Assembly (NCBI GenBank): GCA_021904315.1
Contig: CM038914.1
Coordinates: forward strand, 4,154,001 to 4,218,000
Origin: Sphagnum magellanicum
Lineage: Eukaryota > Streptophyta > Sphagnopsida > Sphagnales > Sphagnaceae
Length of the DNA stretch: 64,000 nt
Direction: 5' to 3'
In this document: positions 24,152 through 35,200 of the stretch, piece by piece
Layout of the letters: every line of letters starts with the position of its first letter
Position numbering within the stretch: position 1 is the stretch's first letter
Program-made: the position numbers and the translations under genes
The notes under the pieces: generated by a model
The model's database searches: none
Seen by the model: the letters and a program-made list of their open reading frames with translations, nothing else
What the model was told of the DNA's origin: nothing

Positions 24152-24337
24152 TACCTTGGCCATTTCATCACATGTTCATTGAATAATTAATTAATTTTGA
24201 AATTTTCATTTCAACAAATGGAATATTTTTAATTATTCACTATTATCCTTCACAATTATTTTTTATTTGGAAGAAATATTTTTTGAAAATTTCAACATTT
24301 CTAAAATTAATATAATCAATGTTGAATTGGCTAAGTT
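24152..24337. mobile_element. Foldback MITE, family B, copy 2
   Basis: Same 186-bp length as the element at 3191-3376 and matching its reverse complement over most of its length, starting taccttggccatttcatca. The arms of this copy also pair with each other. A 44-bp tandem array begins about 14 bases to the right. Confidence 0.75.
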
Positions 24338-24350
24338 AATAGGTAACCAT

Positions 24351-24490
24351 TTACAAGTTAGAAATGTAACATTCATTTTATTCAACAACCATAGTTACAA
24401 GGTAGAAATGTAACGTTCATTTTATTCAACAACCATGGTTACAAGTTAGAAATGTAATGTTCATTTTATTCAACAACCATGGTTACAAGT
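24351..24490. repeat. 44-bp tandem repeat, three full copies
   Basis: The word ttacaagttagaaatg or ttacaaggtagaaatg recurs at 24351, 24395, 24439 and 24483, exactly 44 bases apart. Units are almost identical (one or two substitutions each), and the last is partial. High identity implies recent expansion. Confidence 0.95.
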
Positions 24491-24538
24491 TAGAAATGGG
24501 AGAGCTAATCTATCATGATACGATAAGAAAAGGTTTTG

Positions 24539-24850
24539 TTGGCCTTGCCTACCAAGGCAAGGATATTTTGTCTAAATTCATTATAGAGTATAATAGCTTA
24601 AGGGATTTTGGCCCCTAGGTAATAGGTCTATTTTTATATGAGGATTTTTGAAAGATGATATTTTGGCTTGTGTTGAAACTTGAGATTAGTTAGAGTTATA
24701 ATGTCTTGAAATATTTTGGTTTCTTTTAGAGGATTTTTTGAAGATTATATTTTTGCATGGTGAAATATTTGAGTTTCCATAATTATTTTTTTGCCTTAAG
24801 ATACTTTTTAATGCAAATAGCAAGGCCACAATGTGACGCCCCCCTTGTTA
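24539..24850. mobile_element. Non-autonomous element, family E, copy 2
   Basis: Reverse-orientation partner of 19288-19677. It starts ttggccttgcc and ends agcaaggccacaatgtgacg then cccccttgtta, so the TIR-like words are present. It lacks the internal three-fold repeat of copy 1, which accounts for its shorter length. Confidence 0.7.
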
Positions 24851-27800
24851 ACCTTAACTTTCAAAATAATATTCGGTGATGTCAGACAACATGGTGGTTG
24901 CTTTATTTGCCCTTAGTTTCTTCTATTCATTTGCTTTTCAAATTTTTATCCCCTTTTCTTTATGTTGGTTTTTATGGTCAAAATTTTAGTCATAATAGAC
25001 AATGAACAAAAATGTCATTAGTTAAAACAAACCAATCATTTGTGACACAATTTATTTTTATTTTTTTTGAATAACATGATTAAAGATGACTAAGATGATT
25101 GAAAATACTAATTGATGTGGTAGTAGTTTAAAATGATTAGGATGATTAAAATGACTAGCTGATATTCAACATGAAAAATTGTGTTCACAAAAACTTCAAC
25201 ACCTTGCAATAAGATGTTTGAGACAATTAATTTGTAATTATGTTACAACTATTCCATGGAAATATGAAAAATTAAAAAATTAAATGTCACATAAAGTTTT
25301 CATAAAGTTTTATTATAATTGCATGTTAGTTACAAAATGGACCCCTATATGGATTTAGTACACATGCCATATATTTGACTAAGGTCAACCATATTTTGAT
25401 TTTGTGGGCAAGTTGCAAGAGAATTATAAGTGGCAACCACCATACAACTAGCAAAAATGCAGCACTCAATTTGCAACAACCTTGCAATTAATGTATAATA
25501 GGGATGTGTATAGTCATGCCACATTGCCATTGTCAAAAAAATTCAACTCCTTTGCAACTAATTAACAACCACCATGCAACTTTAGAAGTCCATTGCAATT
25601 GATGTGCAACCAAATTTCAACTACTTGCACAAATTTGAAAATTTTGTAGATATGCAAAGTCATGTAATGTTTGGATTTAAAGTCTTCATAGATCTTGCAA
25701 TTTACATTTATAATTATTATGCACAAGTTGTGCCTAATGTCAAAAAAATATAAAATGAGTAAGGAGATGGTTGTTTTCTTTAATTTTAAACTTGTTTGTT
25801 TCTTATGGGGCAATTAAGAGACATATTATATAACAATCTTTTGCATCTTGGCTTTTAGTTCAGAGAATGAAACATTAAAGTTAGAAAAAAATCATTTTTA
25901 TTTAAATAACATGAAATGAAGACATTTGAATTTTTTTGTTCACTTTTTTGTTTGAGCAAAATATTTTTTTAAAAAATTGATTGAAATTATCAAAGTTTTA
26001 TTTTTTCTAATTGTGTGCAATTATAAGAGGTTTTAATTTTTGAATTAATGAATAGAATTATTCAAGTTCAACACCCATGGTGTTTTGTGCATTTGCAGCA
26101 TCATTCATTATTCTTGTGCATAAGAATATTATGTTGTTAGGTTGTTAGTTTTTATAAAATGAAAATGAAATATGAAATTATGAACTTTGATGGTGTAGGT
26201 CCAAAAACATCAAAGTTCAATAGACTTTTGTGTTAAGACAACAAAATTGAAGGTAAATTTACATTTACATGTGAAAAAATTCAAAACCAATGTATTCCAA
26301 AAAAATTTATCGCGTTTTATTTTGAATTTGAATGCTTGTTTATAAATAAGATTGAAATAATATGTATATTGTATTATCAATGTCATTGTCTTGTACATGT
26401 CTAGATCCTCCATAATAAATTTGAATTTCTTCTAGCATGAGTGATGAAAAATTGTGTTTGCCAAGACCAAATTGCCATGCAACTAGATGTCCATTACAAT
26501 TAATGCACAACTAACTTTCAACTACCCGCAAAAATATCAAATATTCTTGTGAATAAAAATCTTATTTGTTAAGTTGTTAAGTTTTATACAACTAAAATGA
26601 TATATTGATGATAAATTTTGATGGTGCAGGTCTCAAAACATTCAAGTTCGATAGACTTTTATGCTAAGATAATGAAGATGAAAATAAGTACACATATCTA
26701 CATTTGAAAAAATTTAACAGCAACATATTTTAGTTTTGCTTATGATGTTTTACTTTGAATTTGAATGGTTGTTTGTAAATGTAATGCTTGTCATTTAATC
26801 ATTATATTGTTTTGATGTGTTGTTTATAATGCATTTCAATGATTAATAAATGATGACACTATGTATGTTGCATTATAGCTATAGATTATATATGTATGTT
26901 TTTTTTAGTTACATTATAGTTGTAGAAGATTCCTACTTAGATTTAGAATATGAACATTAAGTTATTTTTCACCTTGCAATAAGGTTATTTCCACATTGAT
27001 GTGCAAGCATCATTTCATATTCGGTAGTTATCAAAAAATAGCCCAAGTTTTGAGTAAAAAGAAAGTAAACCTCTTAGCATTAAATTATATAGCAATAAAG
27101 ATTAAGTAGGATATTTGATAACAATAATTTTAGCAAGTTTTAGCTTAACATTAAAGATGTAAATAAAATACATACTATTGGAAGGGACTAGATAACAAAG
27201 AAGGTTCATATGAGTTATATTTTTCAACATTAAAATTAATACATAGTACATACAATTGTATTATTGGAGCAAGATGTTTGTCATTATTTATGCAATGGGC
27301 TTATGTAATGTGTTTCATGATACAAATTATCATTATCAATTCCAATAGGCACAAAATAATGTTATATGTAAATAAACATTAGTTGCAAAATAGTTCCATC
27401 AACCAAATAATAAGTTGTAATTTTAAAATACATTAATTGAATTCAACTTACATAATATAGTATCATTGGCAAAATTCAATAGTTGCAAGATACCTAATGT
27501 AATTCAGTAATGCATTAATTGTAATGGACATGAATACATTTCATTCATTGATGGATGAATGAAATATTATCCAATATCACGTTCATCCACAACATTTACA
27601 CAAGAATTTCACATGGATAGTTAATGGCAAGTTAGTTGTAAGTAAGTTGCAAAGGACATGAACAAATTTCATCCATCAATGCATGGATGAAAAGCAATGT
27701 TGGCATTCCATTTGTCCATGAGCATTTGTGCAAGAAATTAACGTGGACAACCAATTGTAAAATAATTGCATCTAACTACATTTGAATTGCATGTATGTTT

Positions 27801-29860
27801 GGTAATATATGGTACAATATATGACCTTTGGGTGTCTAATGTAATTGCTATAATTTGTCCAATTCACATTGTAGAATACCATGAATTATAAATGTTTTCT
27901 ACAGTTCAAAAATTTAGTTACAAGCCCAATTTGCAAAACCCTTTATGTTTTAATAATGGGGGTAATATTAATTTTTAAAAAATATAAATATTTTTAAAAA
28001 ATGGATTAGATTAAAAATGAATCCAAAATAATGTCACATTAAAACCCATAATTCCAACACCAATTTAAATTTTTTATTTTTTTCATGTTGACCACAAATA
28101 GATCGATGAACCCATGACATGTTGTCATGATCACAACATGTCCAAAGCGAGGTTTGAGCCTGTAGGATACGAATATAGTAAAACAACCTATTCCAAGAAT
28201 AATTAGAGATTAATTTCACATGTTTTTAAGTGGCACAAAAACTTAATCTTGAAATTTTTTGGTGTAATGCATACAAGTATGTTTTTAATATATTAATGAA
28301 ACATGTGAATTTTTTGAGACAATTCTAATGAATATAAAACACCCAGTTTTTTTTATTAAAAAATTGTAATTAATATTTTAAAGTAATAATTATTTTAAAA
28401 TAAATTTGAAAGATTTGAAAACGACATATTTGAAAAATTATTCATATCAATCTACACATAATAGTATAAAAATATTCAACATTTTAAAATATTTTAAAAA
28501 AAATTCCAATAAAATTATTAAAATATTTCAAAATAAGCATATGATTTAGCAATTAGTCATGGGTCATTTTATTACATTTTCACCCTAAGGCCTTTACAAT
28601 CCAACCACCATTTCACGTACTGACATATATTAGTATCGCAAAATATATAAACAAACATATTTTTTGAATATCATGCATTATAATTTTATTACATAATTAA
28701 GTAATTTAATGAGATTTATTACATTTAAGTACAATATATGTACTTTTTAATATACTTACTCAATTTAAATAATATTTTTGGTAATTGCATTGAAATTTAT
28801 AATGCCTTTTAATTTCCAAATTAAAATTTATTATTTTAATTTTCGTGTATATATAATTCCAAATGTTAAACCATTACATCAATTTTTATATTTTGATTAA
28901 AAGATTTAAAATTTTAAAATATTAAAATTTATTTAAAGAAATTTCATAATGAAATTTCATTTTGAAATTATGTAATGAAAATTCATATGTTTAAAATTAC
29001 ATTAATTTAGTTTTCTTTTTGGGTTTCTAGTTTGAAAATTAAAGATATTATATTAGTTCAAGCTTCCCATGTACATTAATTATGTTTTTTGTAGTAAATT
29101 AAAATATAAACTTTTAGTTTAATCTTACATTTTCTCGCATTTCAATTGAATTATCCCTTATTTTTATTCTTATGTGAATCATTAGAAATAACAAATGAAA
29201 ACATGACACCCATGATATACTTTCATTTGTATTAGTAATGTAGTTCAAAAAATTTAAATAAATTTTATCATTCCAATAATGCCACATCATCAAAATTAAC
29301 ATTATAGTCATAATCATTCATAATTAAATGACGTTTTTATCATTAGTCAAGTTGGACAATTCCACATTGATGTTGTATACACCACATGTCCCAAATTTTT
29401 TTGTTTGGTTTAATAATCAATTAAAAAATCAAAATGAACATATTTAATTTTGATTTCAATCAAATGAAACATAATGATTCATTTTAGACAAATGAACTTG
29501 ACTAAATATAACATTTTAGTTTTGAAAATATTATTAAAAACCTATGGTTTTTAATTGTGAATTGTAAGCTTTCAAATGTTTACAATTAACATTGTTAATT
29601 TCAATGTTTGTTTTCTATTTTTTGGCTATTAATTGGCTTTTAAGCATGTCCACATAATATCCAGGTTGACATTATAATTGTTCATCAATTATTATTCCAT
29701 GGCTTGTAGTGTTTATTGTTGTCATTATATTGATAAACTTTGTTGTAATATAATGTTATTCCCATTGTAGCTCGTCATCTTCACTTTCATTTTGTTTGCA
29801 ATCCTTTCCCTTTCCCTTGCCATGTTTTAAATTATATACAAGTTATGAAATTGAATTTTA
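24851..29860. other. Gene-free, very AT-rich stretch
   Basis: No gene is supportable. It contains a diverged ~433-bp tandem duplication (26100-26790). The phrase ccattgcaattgatgtgcaac near 25600 and a related phrase near 26490 also recur. The 28.2-29.6 kb part is almost pure A/T words. Confidence 0.6.
26100..26790. repeat. Diverged tandem duplication, period about 433 bp
   Basis: Words in the first unit recur in order about 433 bases later: ttcttgtgcataa (26111) with ttcttgtgaataa (26544), then a tttgatggtg(t/c)aggt segment, then caatagactttt or cgatagactttt, then a ttttgaatttgaatg segment. Indels and substitutions show it is old. Confidence 0.65.
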
Positions 29861-29869
29861 TTAGCCATG

Positions 29870-31125
29870 GCCTATTGGTTAATTGACCAAATCCCTATGA
29901 TTCTAAACCATAATTTTATGTTATTCTTGGACAAAACATGGTTAGGGTTTTTTCTACGTAGCCTACTAAGGTAATCTTATGTGGTTTGTTTTAATATTGA
30001 TTACATGTTCCCACATTTCTTTCTTTTCTAAAAGTTGTATAACAAGGTTTAAAGCAAATCACATTTAAAGTTAAAGTGCACATGATTATGCGATGTTAAT
30101 GCGATCATGTTTAACCCAAATTCTTACACTTGCTATAAGGTTTACAGGGTGAGATGACAATCATGGCCATCTAACATCAATAAATGTTTATTAATTATGA
30201 AAATCCCAACTAGTATTGACATTTTGAAGAATGACAATAATCTTTTGAAAAGGAAATCGGTCATCCAAGCCTTTCTATGAATAGCCAGCCATACATGTCT
30301 CGTTCTGCATGGTTGTATGTAGTTGTTGTGCAACCTTTCTCCCCCAAAGATGTAAAACCCTAGCAAAAATCCTTTAGTTGCATTTAATAACATAGTTGAA
30401 AATTAACCATTCTTTGGATTTGGGTATAATGTTGTAAACTAGATGTGACCTTCACTTTGCTAAAACCAATGCACTTGATTGCATGCCTATTTGGATGCTT
30501 GTTCTTTTCAAATTATAAATGGGATTAGTATTGTAATTGTGTTTGTTGTACAGGGTTTGCAAGTTGTTGTAGAATGATTGGCAAGATTGTGTGATGAATC
30601 CTTACACACTCTATTGATATTCAATCCTTTTATTTGTCATATATTGAATTTAAGGCCTTGATGCTCGAACCAATATCACCAACTATTTCTTAACATTCCA
30701 TTTTGGAATTGTGCAAGTCTTGTTTGAATTAGGTTAGTAGTTTTCATCTTGAAATGCTATAGAATAATTGAAAGCCCACACTCTTACATCCTTAAAATCC
30801 AAGCAACCATGACTACTACATTTTCCTCACACTTATTGATTTGGATTTCTTAGACCATATTAATTTGCCATTCATGTGGTTTGAAAGGGAGGTAAAGAAT
30901 ATGTTTGAAATTCTATTTGCTTTTCTCAATGATGTTGTCCCCCTTTCAACTACATCCATGGCCTTTTCCAAAGCTTTGTTGGTCCATTTCCCTAACCAAT
31001 TGATTATATTGCATTTGTTAACCATTTGCCATTTTTTGGTTTTTTCTAGTCCAAAAAGAGGTTGGACGTTCTTTTTATCCATTGTTGGTTTGTTTAGCAA
31101 CCATGTTCGATTATATTATATTTAA
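29870..31125 (-). pseudogene. Broken psq-HTH / DDE transposase (pogo/jerky-like)
   Basis: On the minus strand, domains appear in the order of a CENP-B/pogo/jerky-type DDE transposase. Near 30840-31000 is a psq-type HTH: GKWTNKALEKAMDVVERG, then a TTSLRKAN core, then LSNHMNGK. At about 30480-30600 is a segment with LYNKHNYN; the place where the first catalytic Asp (DETG-type motif) is expected reads NLKRTS. At 30142-30393 comes the DDE core, with GFYIFGGERL, AWMTDFLFK and HLLMLDGHDCH. Weaker remains continue to about 29870. Stops and frame breaks occur throughout, so no active enzyme can be made. I could not identify terminal inverted repeats. The domain order and the agreement with such plant proteins as I remember them make the call firm. 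Confidence 0.85.
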
Positions 31126-32189
31126 CGTGACACAAAACCCCCCCTCTCCAAACACAACTTCTCCACAATGTATTTTGAAGGCATTTTGAAGAACCCCCAA
31201 ATCCATCCCCTTAACCAAACACTAAAAACATTGGCAACCCCTTGATTACAAATTTTATCTCTACTCCCTTACTCATTTCCCTACCCATTTCCAAAATATG
31301 CCTCTTCAAGATCCCCCCAAATGCATCTTCCACCATCAAAACTAACCCACCCCCCTTGCAAATTTCCACTTTGTTACCCTCATTTTTATGTTCAATTTCC
31401 TACCCTTCTCCGAGCACTATCACTGCAAAGGGGGCACTAATGTTTCTTATAGATGTTTAAAATTACATCTATGGCCAAACACAAAGCTCACAACACTGGT
31501 TGGATGCCAAAAAAACTTGAGAAAACAATTTCTCAAAGCTGGTCATTTGGTCATAATAGGCAATGGGCTGATCCCTCAAAAGGGGATGTGTGTTCTATAA
31601 TGAGCTTATCACTACTTTATTTGGGTGTTTGATGATAGGTCTGCATTTGGTGATGGGTCTGCTTACGCTAGTTCAAACCACCTGCTCAGGCAACAAAAAT
31701 TGCATTGCATATTGAATGTCGCAATTCAAATGTTGCATGTTGAAAATTACATTGTAACCAATTTTAGCTACCAATCAAATCACAACCCTTCTACTATTAG
31801 TGCACGTCGTGTTGGGAATTGTCATTATGAACTAGAAAAGTTGTGGTAAAGTTTGATGCTTGGGAGCCCTATACCATCCCTTCCTTTGGATAATTGCTAC
31901 AACAGAGAAAGGATCTTAAAAAGCCGATTGATGAGTTTCAATGAGGTTCCTATTGTCTCTAATTTCATAGGGAAAAAAACCCTGTGTTGGTGTAGGATTT
32001 GGGCATAAAACTTTCGCTTGAATTTGACGCAATGTGTAAGTGACATTTGAAGCATTGTGTGTGCACTGTGCATGTTCCAATGCAATTAGATGACAAGTTC
32101 TAAATCATTGGCATCATCTAAATCTTGTAAGAGAAGTTTTTAGTTTGAACTGATGTTGGGCAGGCATTCATTTACTACAGCAAGAAATA

Positions 32190-32600
32190 ATCGTTGATTC
32201 CAGTTTTAATAAGTAGTAATCAAACTGGAATTGGGTTTGATTTTTGGAATGAAAATAGGAGTTGGAACCTAATTTTATTTTCTTAAATAACCAGACCTAG
32301 AATCAGGTTCTCTCCACTTTATTTTAAGTACAAAACCAAAACCAGAACTCAGATTTTTTGAGAAAAAAAAGTGACAAGAATTGAGATTAACTAATTGCTA
32401 ATTCTGATCCAAGTTAGTAAAAATCAAATTAGAAACAGGTCTGATTTTTAGAACTGAAACTGCAATCAGATATTGTTTTTGAAAAACCAAACCTAGACTT
32501 GAAAATCCTGGAACCAACATGAATATAGTTTAGGGTTTAGGTTTAGGGTTTAAACCCTTTTAAAACCAGACTTTAGGTTCTTTACAAAGTAAAGGACAAC
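32190..32600. repeat. Dispersed repeat family D, copy 2
   Basis: Diverged partner of 18490-18860, sharing ctggaattgggtttga, tgatttttggaat, ccagacct and ccagaactc words in comparable order. Confidence 0.5.
32528..32556. repeat. Interstitial telomere-like motif
   Basis: Tttaggg-type units in G-rich orientation, followed directly by aaaccc, so that the right end forms a short palindrome. Confidence 0.7.
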
Positions 32601-33269
32601 CCATCACTGGTTTGAAGTTTGAACCTGCAATATAGGGCAGAGTCATTACATCATGACTAGTGACCTACTTGCTATTATAATCATATGATACAAACCGACA
32701 TGTCCTTCTGGAACAATCACTAGAATTGGACATGAGACAAAGTCAATTTTAGTGTAGTAATAATTCCCTTAAACAATCATGTGAAAATGTTCTTCACAGT
32801 GGAGGTTGGTGTCCCCAAGATGGCCCCAAGCTCAAGAACACACTGAATCTTTTGAGAGCTCTTATCCAAAAATTTGATTATTTTTTTAAAAACGGGTTCA
32901 GCAGTTCCAATTCTATTATTTAAAAAGTTGAACCCTTGAATAAGGACATCCTTCCGTTAAGCTGATGTGATCATAATTATGGTCCCAATAACAGCTTTTC
33001 ATTACTCTTAGAGTTCTATTATTCAAGCGTCAATCGAATGCAAGAGCTATGAGAGCTATACTAAGTCAAATTGTGAAATCGTCATAAAATAACATTTTTC
33101 ATTTTTCATGAAAACATGTGTTGTTTTAAGATCCTCTAAAAAAGTTTCACATATAAAATGTTATGAGAGTTGCTAACACTGATTACCTACATATTTTCAA
33201 CCAAGTTACAACTCTCCAATGGAAAGCACCTTTCCCATGTAGGAAGAAACAAGGCCCTATTTTAGTGGC

Positions 33270-33335
33270 TTTCCATTAGGTTGTTGTGATCACAATACAT
33301 TGTGTGTAACTATGATAACAACAACCTAATGGAAA
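33270..33335. repeat. Perfect 18-bp stem, 30-base loop hairpin
   Basis: Arms tttccattaggttgttgt (33270-33287) and acaacaacctaatggaaa (33318-33335) are perfect reverse complements. Outside them, ggcc-containing words pair partly. The size is in the range of a short MITE footprint or a small-RNA precursor, but there is no evidence of transcription. Confidence 0.9.
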
Positions 33336-33905
33336 ACGGCCTTAAGTATGTATGGTACGGTGTTGACTTAATAGTAAGGTACAATGATTTAACTTTGTTT
33401 GAGCAACTCCACCCCTTATCTAGGCTTTTAGGAATGTTAGTCACATCCAACATGATGCACAATTGTTTCTCAATCCTCACCAATAAACATGAAAATAAAG
33501 ACAATATAAGGTGAAAGAATCAACCAATGGAGGCTATTCAATATAGTCCATCTATCCAAAGTGATGATTTCATTTTGCAGTGCCCTTTATAAAGTATTGG
33601 ATCCTGTGCAGATCTATTGACCCAAACCACATTTCTTGATTTAAACTATTGTATAAGTGATGTATTTCATCTGGAATAATATTGTGCAAGCCATGAGTGG
33701 AATTGCTCTTAAGTTGAGTTCATTCCACTTATTTATTTATCATATACAAATGGGTTTTTAAAACCAGAATGCTCTCTCACTTCAAAATAAAAATAAAAAT
33801 TTAAAATTAAAAAAAAAAACTTTAGTCCTGTCAGAGACAGCTGATGACAAAATATATTTTATTTAACTACAATTCCAATTGACACAAGAATGCAATGAGT
33901 TGACA

Positions 33906-34980
33906 ATCTCATATACACAAGTGTCCTCCTCCCCCACCAAATTCCAATGGAGGGAACAGCCCCCCCCCTAGTAGTGGCTCAGTATAAGGCCCAAGGGAAC
34001 CTGCACCTACAAGTACATCAATGGATGAAACCCTATTATTATCATTCACTGTTCTGGATGAATCCTTTTTCCAGGGTTGGCTGGTAGGGTTGGTACCTAC
34101 ATAGCTCACCAGCCAACAAACTACATACTTATTACTAAATAGTAGTAATTAAGTTGGGTGGTAATTGGATAATGGGTACATGTCAGGGGCTACTAAAATA
34201 TATATTTGGATTGATCTAAGCATAAGGGTACATAGGATGGTGAGCCACAACTACTAAATGAATGTGCCAGTAAGTTTGAGTACTTGTGGTAATGAGTGAG
34301 CCAGATCAAATGGTTTTTGTAATGGGCTGTTCTCTCTCTTCAGGTCTATATAGATGGTACATATTTATAGTCTCTAATAAGTTTTTACTTTCCAAGTAGA
34401 AAACAATAGAGTCAAACCCTCATAACTTTTCATAGCAATGTAAATTGACATAGCAACTTAACATGTAAAAGATATGATGGAAATTTTACGTGGAATGATG
34501 TTTTACATGAGCAAATTAGTAATTTGCAAGGGCTCAACTTATGGGGTTGGTCAAAGTAGGGTTAAACAAATCATATGACCTAAGAAAACAAAAGACTGTT
34601 TTGTTTGTTTGTTGGATAATGGAAATAGTTAGAGATCCTCGTCCCTATTGAACGTTTACTTTGTCATTTTCACCATGTATAATGGAAATGACGCATGTAT
34701 GCATGCATTAAAGAAAAGGATGTCACATACACAATATGTCATGGGAAGGAATTGTGTCATGCATGGCTTAATTGAACATGAGAACAAAATCAAATTAAAA
34801 GGAAGGGTTGTTGCCTAGTGCATTTACAAACCCCTTGTTTTTTTCACCTCTAAATTGCACCCTCTGTATTGGCATAAATTCCAGAGTTTCGAAGGTCAAA
34901 AAAGTTGAAAATTTCAGATAGATTTTCAGATAGACCTTCAGACACACTAAGGTCAAAGGCTTTTCTTCAGTTTTGAGATG
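33906..34980. other. Gene-free stretch with one exon-like minus-strand frame
   Basis: A minus-strand frame ending at 33909 reads a Gly/Pro-rich C-terminus (GAGSLGPYTEPLLGGG) over about 66 codons, but I could not connect it to other exons. The rest shows nothing. Confidence 0.35.
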
Positions 34981-35200
34981 TAGCCACATTGGCAATCATC
35001 CACAAGAGGAAATTAGCCAAATTTGACTAGAGGTCAGAGAGGAAAGTAGAATTTTTTAAAGATTCTGCTATACTTTGGTGACCTGCTGGAACCTATTGTC
35101 TAGAAATAGCAATTTGATAAAAAAAATTCCTCAAAATCTGGCAACTTTGGCATTTTTTTCACAGAAATCCACTCAAATTTTTGGTTGTCAAGTGACAAAA
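34981..35200 (+). repeat. Dispersed repeat family A, copy 2
   Basis: Signature words in order: tagccacattgg, atccacaagagg, aattagccaaatttg, ggtcagagaggaaagtag, ttctgctata, ttggtga and acctattgtcta. It is most similar to 40615-40735 in its first half and to 16741-16935 in its second half. Confidence 0.8.

Larger units (their letters stand above)
31126..33905. other. Gene-free stretch
   Basis: No gene is supportable. It contains a family D copy, a telomere-like motif and an 18-bp hairpin, all listed separately. The C-rich strings at 31135-31360 are not explained. Confidence 0.5.
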
